Source: Bacteroidales bacterium
Lineage (GTDB): Bacteria; Bacteroidota; Bacteroidia; Bacteroidales; Marinilabiliaceae
Direction of reading: 5' to 3'
NCBI GenBank assembly: GCA_900766825.1
Contig: CAAFWU010000064.1
Coordinates: forward strand, 1 to 33,240
DNA: 33,240 nt
Shown: positions 7,787 through 15,591 of the stretch, in pieces
Position numbering within the stretch: the stretch's first letter is position 1
How the letters are laid out: each line of letters begins with the position of its first letter
Notes under the pieces: generated by a model
What the model was told of the DNA's origin: nothing
Seen by the model: only the letters and a program-made list of their open reading frames with translations
Databases searched by the model: none
Made by a program: the position numbers and the translations under genes

Positions 7787-7807
7787 GGTTAACAAAAGAT
7801 GAAGTGA

Positions 7808-8746
7808 TTAATGTTTGTCTCTACTGGCAAACCAGTTTGCAAGTAGTGTGCCAGAAATGGAGTGCCAAGCACAGGAGATGGCGCAGGGGACCACCGAGAG
7901 AGGGTTGGCCGCAGCAAAGAACGTAGAGGCCAGATTGGTGGCCAGACCAGCGTTTTGCATGCCCACCTCGATGCTTATGGTCCTGTTTTTTGCCTTGCCA
8001 AAGTGGAACAGATGCCCCAGCACGTAGCCCAGCACATAGCCGAGGGCATTGTGGCAGAGCACAGCCGAGAAGGTGATAAACAACAGCGTCAGACCCCCTT
8101 GAACAAGGTGTGGTTTGACGTGAGCCACCACGCCACCCACAATAAAGGCCAACGCCACCACACTAAGTGCGGGCATCATCTGCTTGACCTTTAGAAACTG
8201 AGGTTTGCCCCTAAGCGAAGTGTTGAGTCCAAAGCCAATTGATATGGGTAAAAGGGTGACAATGAGAATGTTCAGAAACATGCCCACAGCATCAATCTCT
8301 ACGCTTTGGTCGGCCAACAGGAGCACAAGAGCTGGGGTTACAATGGGAGCCAAGAGTGTAGACACAGTTGTCATGCCAATGGAGAAAGCCACGTCACCCT
8401 TGCAGAGGTAGCTCATCAAATTGCTGGAGACGCCTCCAGGGCAGCAGCCAACCAAAATTAGACCTATGGCCACGCCTGCCTCCAGTCCCCAAAGTTTCGA
8501 AAGCCCAAAGGCCACCAAGGGCATTATGGTGAATTGGGCCACCGAACCAATAACAATGTCACCGGGTCTCGAGGCCAGCACACGGAAGTCGTCAGCCGTA
8601 AGCGTGAGACCCATCGTGAGCATTATGAAGCCCAAGATGCAGGTCTGCGTCACCCCCTCTACGAACAAGAAGAGGGGCGGCACCAGAAAGCCCAATATGG
8701 CAGCCAGAACCACAAAAAGCGAAGCATGGTCGGTGAGCAGTTTCAT
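7808..8746 (-). CDS. Bile acid:sodium symporter family (BASS/SBF) transporter
   Basis: A 312-residue membrane protein with about nine or ten hydrophobic segments. It has the two signatures of the SBF family: CCPGGVSSN near residues 101-109, at the crossover of the first repeat, and EVGMQNAGLA in the second half. These motifs form the sodium-binding crossover region in structurally known members. Bacterial relatives move organic anions with sodium; substrates include bile acids, pantoate, pyruvate and other carboxylates. The gene lies downstream of coaBC, and a few BASS proteins carry the CoA precursor pantoate, so a pantothenate-pathway substrate is possible but only an inference from context. 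It is 45 bp after recN and 21 bp before the DUF2807 gene. Confidence 0.88.
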   Translation of the reverse strand: MKLLTDHASLFVVLAAILGFLVPPLFLFVEGVTQTCILGFIMLTMGLTLTADDFRVLASRPGDIVIGSVAQFTIMPLVAFGLSKLWGLEAGVAIGLILVGCCPGGVSSNLMSYLCKGDVAFSIGMTTVSTLLAPIVTPALVLLLADQSVEIDAVGMFLNILIVTLLPISIGFGLNTSLRGKPQFLKVKQMMPALSVVALAFIVGGVVAHVKPHLVQGGLTLLFITFSAVLCHNALGYVLGYVLGHLFHFGKAKNRTISIEVGMQNAGLATNLASTFFAAANPLSVVPCAISCAWHSISGTLLANWFASRDKH

Positions 8747-8791
8747 TAGCCAGAGTTTGTTTTAACTATAAGATCAAGATCTATTGCATTC

Positions 8792-10489
8792 CTATTGTGC
8801 AGCCCCATTGGCATTGTTGTCTGCATTGCTGCCTGCATTAGCCAGCAGTTCGCGAGCGTTGGCCATGGCAGCATCGGTAATGTGTTCGCCGCTGAGCATC
8901 TTGGCCAGTTCGGTCACACGGTCGGTGGGGTTCAGCAGTGTGATGTGCGAAATGGTTCGGTCGGTGGTGTCCTCTTTATAGACACGGTAGTGCTTGGCAC
9001 CACGTGATGCCACCTGAGGCAGGTGGGTTATGGCCAGAACTTGCATATGCTGAGCCATTTCTGCCATTATGCGTCCCATCTTGTCAGCCACGTCGCCCGA
9101 GACACCCGTATCAATCTCGTCGAAAATGATGGTGGGGAGCGACTTGGACTTGGACAGCAGGGACTTGATGCTGAGCATTACACGACTCATTTCGCCACCC
9201 GAGGCCACACGTGCAATGTCGGTGGGCTCGCCATTTTTGTTGGCAGAGAAGAGGAAATGGATGTCGTCTTGACCCACAGGGCCAAGCTCAACTCTCTTGT
9301 GCTGAATTATGAAGCGGGCGTTGCTCATGCCCATCTGGTGCAGATGGGCCTCGACGTGGCTGGCAATGGCATCGAATACGGCCAAGCGTTTGGTTGTGAG
9401 CACCTCGGCTTTGTCCATGGCATCGGCACGAAGATCGGCAATGAGTTTTGTTAGTTCGGCAAGGCGGTCATCGAAGGAGTCCACGGCATCCACGCGGGAC
9501 TTTATCTCGTCACGTGTAGCAATGAGTTCGGCCACGGTCTGCACCCTATGTTTCTGAGCTAAGCCATTGAGTAGGTTGAGTCGGTCATTGACCTTCTGTT
9601 GCTCTTCGGGGTCGAAATTGACGTCCTCAGCCAGCTGACCGAGGGTTTTGAGGATGTCGTCTAAGTCTATGCGGGCGGACTCTATTCGGTCCAGCACCTT
9701 ATCATCCTTGGGCAGGAAGTCGGCCACGTGCTCAAGCCTATGCTGGGCCTCGTGGAGAGTGGTTAGCACGCCTGTTTCGTCGGCGTCGAGGGCAGTCACG
9801 GCAAAGGCAATGGCGTTTTTTATATCCTCAGCCTTGTCTTGCATCTGCTGCTGATGTTCCAGAGCCTCTATCTCGTTGGGGTCCTGAAGTTTGGCGTTTT
9901 CTAACTCAGAGAGCAGGTGACGGTCGTAATCCAACTCTCGCCCCTGACGTTCATTGAGCTCGCGCAGTTCATGGAGTTCGGTCTCCTTGGCGTGGAGGGC
10001 TTCGTAGGCTTCGGCATAGACTCCGAGGTCGGCTTGGTCCTGCGCCACAGCGTCCACCACATCGAGGTGGAAGGAGCTTTGGGAGAGCAACATATTTTGG
10101 TGCTGGGAGTGGATGTCCACCAATCGGGCACCAATTTCTTTGAGGAACCCAACGGTCACGGGGCTGTCGTTGACAAAGGCACGGGCCTTGCCGCTGGGCA
10201 ATATTTCGCGGCGGACAATGGTAATGTCATCATACTCCACATCGGCCTCCTCGAAGATGGATTGCAGATTGTAGGCGGCGATGTCGAATGTGGCCTCCAC
10301 AACACACTTTTGCGTTTTATCCAAAAGGACCTGAGCGTCAGTTTTCTGTCCCAGAAGCATGCCCAGGGCGCCCAACATGATAGACTTACCAGCTCCTGTT
10401 TCGCCTGTGATGACAGACATTCCCGCATCGAGGTCGAGGTCGGTGCGGTCGATGAGAGCATAGTTGCTAATTGTCAAATGTTGCAGCAT
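8792..10489 (-). CDS. recN: DNA repair protein RecN
   Basis: This SMC-like ATPase of 565 residues (family about 550-570) starts MLQHLTISNYALID, the usual RecN N-terminus. The Walker A motif GETGAGKS is at 29-36. A long central coiled-coil region, rich in Glu, Leu and Lys, covers roughly 160-370. The ABC signature SGGEMSR is at 430-436 and Walker B TIIFDE at 453-458, with a His switch at 489. RecN acts on double-strand breaks with RecA, holding DNA ends together. The C-terminal tail is Asn/Ala-rich and poorly conserved. Its position behind coaBC and a DUF4835 gene is a common Bacteroidota arrangement. No separate promoter is seen in the 59-bp gap before it. Confidence 0.96.
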   Translation of the reverse strand: MLQHLTISNYALIDRTDLDLDAGMSVITGETGAGKSIMLGALGMLLGQKTDAQVLLDKTQKCVVEATFDIAAYNLQSIFEEADVEYDDITIVRREILPSGKARAFVNDSPVTVGFLKEIGARLVDIHSQHQNMLLSQSSFHLDVVDAVAQDQADLGVYAEAYEALHAKETELHELRELNERQGRELDYDRHLLSELENAKLQDPNEIEALEHQQQMQDKAEDIKNAIAFAVTALDADETGVLTTLHEAQHRLEHVADFLPKDDKVLDRIESARIDLDDILKTLGQLAEDVNFDPEEQQKVNDRLNLLNGLAQKHRVQTVAELIATRDEIKSRVDAVDSFDDRLAELTKLIADLRADAMDKAEVLTTKRLAVFDAIASHVEAHLHQMGMSNARFIIQHKRVELGPVGQDDIHFLFSANKNGEPTDIARVASGGEMSRVMLSIKSLLSKSKSLPTIIFDEIDTGVSGDVADKMGRIMAEMAQHMQVLAITHLPQVASRGAKHYRVYKEDTTDRTISHITLLNPTDRVTELAKMLSGEHITDAAMANARELLANAGSNADNNANGAAQ

Positions 10490-10548
10490 ATAATTTGTGT
10501 GCTTAAGCTAAAGCTTGGATTCTGAATGGATGGGAAAAAATTGCTCGC

Positions 10549-11511
10549 CTACTTCAATTTTGAATACTTGGCTGTGTTGGCGGGGTCGGCAGTTTGCAGC
10601 GTCTCCACCACCCTCTGCTTTTCCAACTGAGGGGCCTCGCTGAATATGTTCACAATCTCGTCGCTCTTGGCGGTGAAGAAGAGGGTAAGCAGGTAGGGAT
10701 TGCGAGTGGAGCGTTTGCGGACATCGCGCAACTTATCGAGAGCCTCGTAGACGGCCTGACGTCCATTTTCAAAGTGGTCCGCCATCTGGTCCAGTCCGAG
10801 GCGATGATAGTTGTAGATCTGCTGACGGAAGGTGCGATGATTGTCGTCCAACGCATTAGTTATGAGCCAATAGCGATTTGTGTTGCCATCATATGATTTC
10901 CATCCCTTAAACTGGCTGCTCTGGGCCTGATTTACAATATTTTGGGCCTGACGGAAGTACTCACTGCCGCCGTTGGGCGAGAAACTGTCGTAGTCCATGC
11001 CGAGCATGAAGTTGATGTAGAAGGCAATGATGGGCACCAAATTGTCTTGGTCATAGACCGTGGGGTTGTAGATAAGTGGCTGACCCTCATTGTATCGGAA
11101 CTGAATATCGTCGTCTTGCAGATTGAGCATATTGGTGGTGTAGGCCGTGCCCCAAACGGGTCGGCGAAGCTGAACGGTTAGGGTACCCTTGAACTCGTTG
11201 CTGGAGACCTGAGTGGTAATGTTGAAGTTGAGGCTACACTCAATGCGTTCGCGGGTCTCAAATTTGTCGTTGGTCCACTTCTGAGCCTGCATAAAGTCCT
11301 GCAGGGCGTTGCGCATGTTATCGTAGATGGTTTTGTTGGTACCCTGCACCGAGGCGGAGTTGACGCTAATGCTGCACATAACCTCCTGAGCCATAGCCTG
11401 TCCCGAGGTGCCCAATGCACCCGCAGCAAAAGCCATAAGGCAAGCCATGCCCATGGCGTTCAGTTTGGCCAAACGGGCCATAATGTTATGCAAGAGAGAG
11501 TGAGTGTTCAT
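10549..11511 (-). CDS. DUF4835 family exported protein (called PorD in some annotations)
   Basis: From the start at 11511 the protein has 320 residues and a long signal peptide with a hydrophobic core (GMACLMAFAAGALGTSGQA), cleaved near AMAQE. The mature region, with QYNV-like strands, YNPTVYDQDNLVPIIAFYINFMLG-type segments (split across the middle) and a C-terminal helical part, fits the DUF4835 family, which in Bacteroidota lies between coaBC and recN. Some databases label this family as type IX secretion protein PorD; I did not verify that name and no other type IX secretion gene is in the window. The start is only 7 bp after the coaBC stop codon, so translation is probably coupled. Likely periplasmic or outer-membrane associated. 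Confidence 0.8.
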   Translation of the reverse strand: MNTHSLLHNIMARLAKLNAMGMACLMAFAAGALGTSGQAMAQEVMCSISVNSASVQGTNKTIYDNMRNALQDFMQAQKWTNDKFETRERIECSLNFNITTQVSSNEFKGTLTVQLRRPVWGTAYTTNMLNLQDDDIQFRYNEGQPLIYNPTVYDQDNLVPIIAFYINFMLGMDYDSFSPNGGSEYFRQAQNIVNQAQSSQFKGWKSYDGNTNRYWLITNALDDNHRTFRQQIYNYHRLGLDQMADHFENGRQAVYEALDKLRDVRKRSTRNPYLLTLFFTAKSDEIVNIFSEAPQLEKQRVVETLQTADPANTAKYSKLK

Positions 11512-11518
11512 TCCGTTG

Positions 11519-12754
11519 TTAAGATAAGACAGCCTTGGCCTTGAGCGTGCCAATCAATTCATTGACAATGTCGGTTGCCACATCGGCTTTGCTCTTGAGG
11601 TCGAAGGGCACAACCGAGCCATCGGCTCGGATTATGGTGATTTTGTTGGTATCGGTCATGAAGCCCGCTCCCTTGTCGGCCAACGAGTTGAGGACTATAA
11701 AGTCGAGGTTTTTCTTTGCCAACTTCTCCTTGGCGTTGGGCATCTCGTTGGTGGTTTCCAAAGCGAAGCCCACCAGAGTCTGTTCCTTGCCCTCAACCTG
11801 AGCCTTCCTCTGCCCAAGGGCAGCAGCTATGTCGGGATTCGGGGTCAGCTGTATGGCAAAGCCATCGTGCCTCTTTATTTTTTGGTCGGCCATCTGTTCG
11901 GGGGCGAAGTCGGCCACGGCGGCCGTCATGATGGCGGCATGGCAGAGGGGGAAGAGTTCGAGGGCTGCATGATGCATCTGCTTGGCACTCTCCACCTTAA
12001 CGAGTCTGATGTTTGGGTGGCGGGGCGTTATGTGTACGGGTCCCGACACGAGTTCAACATTGGCACCGCGCGAGGCCAACTCTTCGGCAATGGCGTAGCC
12101 CATCTTGCCGCTGGAGTAGTTGCCAATGAAGCGGACGGGGTCAATCTTCTCGAACGTGGGACCTGCGGTTACCATGATGCGAGTGCCCACAAGGTCGCCA
12201 CACTGGGCACCAAAGAAGAACTCAACGGCATCGGCAATGGTCTCGGGCTCGGCCATGCGTCCCTTGCCAGATAGACCGCTGGCCAGTTCACCCACCTCAG
12301 GTTCCACCACGTGCACGCCACGCTGCCTAAGGGTCTCGAGGTTGGTCTGCGTGGCAGGGTGCTTCATCATGTCAAGATCCATGGCGGGGGCCACAAATAC
12401 GGGGCATCGGGCCGAGAGGTAGGTTGTGAGCAAGAGGTTGTCAGCTATGCCGTTTGCCATCTTGGCCATGGAGTTGGCTGTGGCTGGGGCAATGACGTAG
12501 GCGTCGGCCCATGTGCCAAGGCTCACGTGGCTGTTCCACTGACCATTTTCGGGGTCGAAGAAGTCCACCACAATGGGGTTGCGGCTTAGTGTGGCAAGCG
12601 TTAGAGGGGTTATGAACTGTTTGGCCATGGCGGTCATGACCACTTTGACCTCGGCACCTCGCTTGACAAAGTCGCGCACGAGGGTGGCCGTTTTGTAGGC
12701 TGCTATGCCTCCTGTGACGCCAACCAGGATGTGTTTGCCGCTAAGTTGTTGCAC
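11519..12754 (-). CDS. coaBC: CoaBC: phosphopantothenoylcysteine decarboxylase / phosphopantothenate-cysteine ligase
   Basis: A bifunctional coenzyme A biosynthesis enzyme of 411 residues. The flavin-dependent CoaC half (1-185) has GVTGGIAAYK, the catalytic His76 in NSHVSLG, the PATAN segment (90-94) and APAMDLDMM (122-130). The CoaB ligase half begins at about 190 with VTAGPTFEKIDPVRFIGNYS and includes NSLADKGAGF and a nucleotide-binding end. It joins cysteine to 4-phosphopantothenate and decarboxylates the product. In the substrate-recognition flap the sequence reads LASGLSGKGRM, where E. coli Dfp has the reductive Cys158; Ser takes that place. The start codon is GTG (no in-frame ATG nearby). 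The gene lies 41 bp after the oxoamine synthase gene. Confidence 0.95.
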   Translation of the reverse strand: MQQLSGKHILVGVTGGIAAYKTATLVRDFVKRGAEVKVVMTAMAKQFITPLTLATLSRNPIVVDFFDPENGQWNSHVSLGTWADAYVIAPATANSMAKMANGIADNLLLTTYLSARCPVFVAPAMDLDMMKHPATQTNLETLRQRGVHVVEPEVGELASGLSGKGRMAEPETIADAVEFFFGAQCGDLVGTRIMVTAGPTFEKIDPVRFIGNYSSGKMGYAIAEELASRGANVELVSGPVHITPRHPNIRLVKVESAKQMHHAALELFPLCHAAIMTAAVADFAPEQMADQKIKRHDGFAIQLTPNPDIAAALGQRKAQVEGKEQTLVGFALETTNEMPNAKEKLAKKNLDFIVLNSLADKGAGFMTDTNKITIIRADGSVVPFDLKSKADVATDIVNELIGTLKAKAVLS

Positions 12755-12795
12755 TGTGGGAAGATATGGCTTATTTCGTGGGTAAAAAAAAATGA

Positions 12796-14112
12796 CTATT
12801 TGAGCAAAGCGTTGTTGTCGAACTCACCAGCCTCGAGCTTTTGCTTTAGCTCCTTAAGGCTCTTAAGTGTGTACTCCACCTGCTCCAGAGTGTGGTCGGC
12901 TGTTGGCATAAAGCGCAACATTATGTAGCCTGGAGGCACCACGGGGTGCTTGACCATGCCGCAGAAGATGCCATAGTTCTCGCGCATTGACATGACCATG
13001 GAGACGCTGGCATTGATGGCAATATCATCTTGCGAGAGTTCGCCATCTGGAGTCACCACATCGGGCTCCACAGGCACACGAGGGTGGATATAGACGGGGG
13101 TGAGGGTGCTCTGGGTGTTACCGAGGTCGAAGCCAGCCTTGCGCAAACCGTTTTGCAGTGTGCGGGCGTTGAGCCAAAGCTTTTCGCGACGTTCGGGCTG
13201 CTGCTGCATAATCTGCAGTCGTTTCTGAATGCCAACCACCATGGCCAAGGGGAGGCTCTCGTCGAATATTTGCGAACGCATGTTGTATCTAAGGTAGTTG
13301 ATAACCTTCTCGGTGCCCGCAATAAAGCCACCAATGCCAGCCATGGCCTTGGCAAAGGAACCGAAGATGAGGTCCACCTTGTCGGCCACGCCCTGAGCAT
13401 GTGCAGTGCCTTGACCCGTTTGACCCATTACGCCAAAGCCGTAGGCATCGTCGACCAAGAGGGTGAAGTCGAACTCATCCTTCAGGGCCGCAATCTCGCG
13501 TAGGGGGGCCACCTCGCCCGACATATCGAAGACACCGTCGGTGACCACCATAATGCCAGCCTCTTGCTTCTCTTTGCTTATGAAGCTTTGGGCCAACTGA
13601 ATTTTTTTGCGGCAGTTCTCCGCATCGCGGTGATTATAGACAAAGCTCTTGCCACCCTTGGCACGATGGAGCAGAATGCCGTCCATGATGGATGCATTGG
13701 CTTCGGAATCGTAGACAATGACGTCGTATCGATTGCAGAGGGTGTCAATGGCCGAGGCCATGGCTTGGTAACCAAAGTTGACTATGAAAGAGTCCTCCTT
13801 GTCCAAGAAACGAGCAATGCTGTCTTCCAGCTCCTCGTGTTTAGAGGTCTGCCCCGAGATGATGCGAGTGCCCATGGGGTAACCGAGGCCCCACTGCATG
13901 GCAGCGTCGGCATCGGCTCTGCGAACGTCGGCATCGTTGGCCAAGCCCAAGTAGTTTTCCATACACCAATTGATGACGTTCTTGCCTCGGAACTTCATCA
14001 TGGTGCCTATTTCGCCCTCCAACTTAGGGAAAACGAAATAGCCATGGGCCACATCCTGGTACTTGCCGAGCGTGCCTCCGCGCGTCTCGTCAATTTTCTT
14101 AAAGAGGTCCAT
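12796..14112 (-). CDS. Alpha-oxoamine synthase-like PLP enzyme with both active-site histidines replaced
   Basis: The protein (438 residues from 14112) belongs to the alpha-oxoamine synthase group, which includes glycine C-acetyltransferase, 8-amino-7-oxononanoate synthase and serine palmitoyltransferase. Group features present are NVINWCMENYLGLAN, the MGTRIISGQT loop, FNFGYQAM-like small domain sequence and the PLP lysine in FGSFAKAMAGIGGF (K255). Two group-defining histidines are changed. The ring-stacking His of the HASIxDG motif is Asn (N139, codon at 13698-13696), and the His of DxAHG is Tyr (Y224, codon at 13443-13441). A roughly 20-residue insertion also lies before VSMVMSMRENYGIF. A sphingolipid role (serine palmitoyltransferase) would suit Bacteroidales, but with these changes the reaction cannot be predicted. 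It is the first gene of the coaBC-recN operon. MIM at 14118 is an alternative start. Confidence 0.82.
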   Translation of the reverse strand: MDLFKKIDETRGGTLGKYQDVAHGYFVFPKLEGEIGTMMKFRGKNVINWCMENYLGLANDADVRRADADAAMQWGLGYPMGTRIISGQTSKHEELEDSIARFLDKEDSFIVNFGYQAMASAIDTLCNRYDVIVYDSEANASIMDGILLHRAKGGKSFVYNHRDAENCRKKIQLAQSFISKEKQEAGIMVVTDGVFDMSGEVAPLREIAALKDEFDFTLLVDDAYGFGVMGQTGQGTAHAQGVADKVDLIFGSFAKAMAGIGGFIAGTEKVINYLRYNMRSQIFDESLPLAMVVGIQKRLQIMQQQPERREKLWLNARTLQNGLRKAGFDLGNTQSTLTPVYIHPRVPVEPDVVTPDGELSQDDIAINASVSMVMSMRENYGIFCGMVKHPVVPPGYIMLRFMPTADHTLEQVEYTLKSLKELKQKLEAGEFDNNALLK

Positions 14113-14221
14113 TATCATGAGTTGTTTTGTGCAGCGGAGCGGGACCCGAGACCACAACAGCGGTTGGTGAGACCAGCAGCCAAGGGGACTTCGTTGCTAA
14201 TAAATGGGATTTGTTTAAACG

Positions 14222-14229
14222 CAAAAATA
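14222..14229 (-). promoter_or_regulatory. Predicted -7 element of the oxoamine synthase-coaBC-recN operon
   Basis: On the minus strand TATTTTTG matches TAnnTTTG. A degenerate -33 element (TTAG, complement of 14251-14254) lies 21 bp further upstream. The leader would be about 105 nt. Confidence 0.45.
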
Positions 14230-14278
14230 CTCAATATTTGCTATTATGAGCTAAAAATGAGGGGCAAAAACTAAATAA

Positions 14279-14323
14279 GGCACCGACGTTTGCAGACCAC
14301 AGGGGTTGCAAAACGTCGGCGCC
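14279..14323 (-). terminator. Terminator of the arabinose operon
   Basis: An inverted repeat of about 15 bp, with one mismatch and one bulge, places CCGACGTT opposite AACGTCGG. It lies 39 bp beyond the stop codon of the lipoprotein epimerase gene. The following minus-strand sequence is T-rich but interrupted (complement of 14265-14278). Confidence 0.65.
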
Positions 14324-14362
14324 AAGCTATGTTACCAACTGTGTTAGAAATATGTCGAACTT

Positions 14363-15568
14363 CTACTCAGCTTGTTTAACCGAGAAGGCGTAGACACAAA
14401 CACTGTTGTAGGTTTCACCAGGATTGAGGCGCACACTTGGGAAGCTCTCGATGTTGGGCGAGTTGGGGAAGTGCTGTGTCTCGAGGCAGAGTGCCGAACG
14501 GAACTGATAGAGTTGGCCGCTCTTGCCACGCTGGGTGCCATTGATGAAGTTGCCTGCATAGAACTGAACGCCAGGCTCGTTGGTGAGCACCGTCATGACA
14601 CGACCCGACTGAGGATCGGAAACCACGGCAGCCTTGGTGAGGTCGCCCACCTTCTCGGCTTGGTTGAGTACGAAGTTGTGGTCGTAGCCATTGCCCAACT
14701 TAATCTGGGCATGCTCGCTGGCCAAACTGTCGGCAATGATGCGGGGCTGACGGAAGTCGAATGGCGTGCCCTCGACAGGCATAAGTTCACCAGTGGGGAT
14801 GAGCTGATCGTCCACAGGGGTTATGGCATCGGCAAAGATCTGAATCTCCTCGTCGTTGATGGTAGTGTCGGCCTCGCCCGCAAGGTTGAAGAAGCTATGG
14901 TTGGTCAGGTTGACAATGGTTGGTTTGTCGGTTGTGGCCTCGTAGGTCAGAACCAAGCTATTGTCCGAGGTAAGCTGATAAGATACCTTGACATTGAGGT
15001 TGCCAGGGAAACCCATCTCGCCATCGGGCGACACGCGGCTGAAGGTGATGATGGAGTCGCCAGCCACCTCGGCACTAAACACTTGGCTATAGAAGCCGCG
15101 GAATCCGCCATGGAGGCAGTTGCCATTCTCGTTCTGACAGAGCTGATACTCAACACCGTCGATGCTGAATTTGCCATTGGCAATGCGGTTACCATAGCGA
15201 CCAATGGTGGCCCCAAAGAAGGGTTCGCCCTTGCCTAGTTCGTTGTCGCAGGCGTCATATTCGGCTGCCGTGGCGTAGCCCTGAACCACATCGCCCATCT
15301 GACCCTTAGCGTCGGGGACGTAGAGGGTTACCAGTTTGGCACCCAGGTTGGTGAATTGAGCCACACAACCATTGGCATTGCGGAGGGTATAGAGCTGAAC
15401 TTTTTGACCATCGACGGTCACTGTGCCAAAGGAGTCGGGGTTGAGACCCAGATTGCAATTGGCTTGCTCGGCCACCTGACCCTGAGGTTGGCAAGCCACA
15501 GTCATAAGGGCTGCCATTGAAACCAGCGAGGCCATGCCCGTTATGTATTTTGCGTTACGGAAAGACAT
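14363..15568 (-). CDS. Aldose 1-epimerase, exported lipoprotein (last gene of the arabinose operon)
   Basis: A GalM-family mutarotase of 401 residues. The N-terminus has a basic start, a hydrophobic segment and a lipobox-like TVAC ending at Cys26, so it is probably a lipoprotein. The residue pattern after the cysteine (QPQ) is not the acidic surface-export signal, so a periplasmic-facing location is likely. The catalytic pieces of the family are in place: GRYGNRIANGKF (123-133), LHGG with H153, LTNHSFFNLAG with H224, GYDHNF (294-299) and the general base Glu363 in CLETQHFPNSPN. It interconverts alpha and beta anomers of sugars. Following araB by 23 bp, it probably supplies the anomer the transporter or isomerase prefers. 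A second, cytoplasmic homologue is at 24431-25477. Confidence 0.9.
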   Translation of the reverse strand: MSFRNAKYITGMASLVSMAALMTVACQPQGQVAEQANCNLGLNPDSFGTVTVDGQKVQLYTLRNANGCVAQFTNLGAKLVTLYVPDAKGQMGDVVQGYATAAEYDACDNELGKGEPFFGATIGRYGNRIANGKFSIDGVEYQLCQNENGNCLHGGFRGFYSQVFSAEVAGDSIITFSRVSPDGEMGFPGNLNVKVSYQLTSDNSLVLTYEATTDKPTIVNLTNHSFFNLAGEADTTINDEEIQIFADAITPVDDQLIPTGELMPVEGTPFDFRQPRIIADSLASEHAQIKLGNGYDHNFVLNQAEKVGDLTKAAVVSDPQSGRVMTVLTNEPGVQFYAGNFINGTQRGKSGQLYQFRSALCLETQHFPNSPNIESFPSVRLNPGETYNSVCVYAFSVKQAE

Positions 15569-15591
15569 ATAATAGGTTGTTATTTAAAAGC

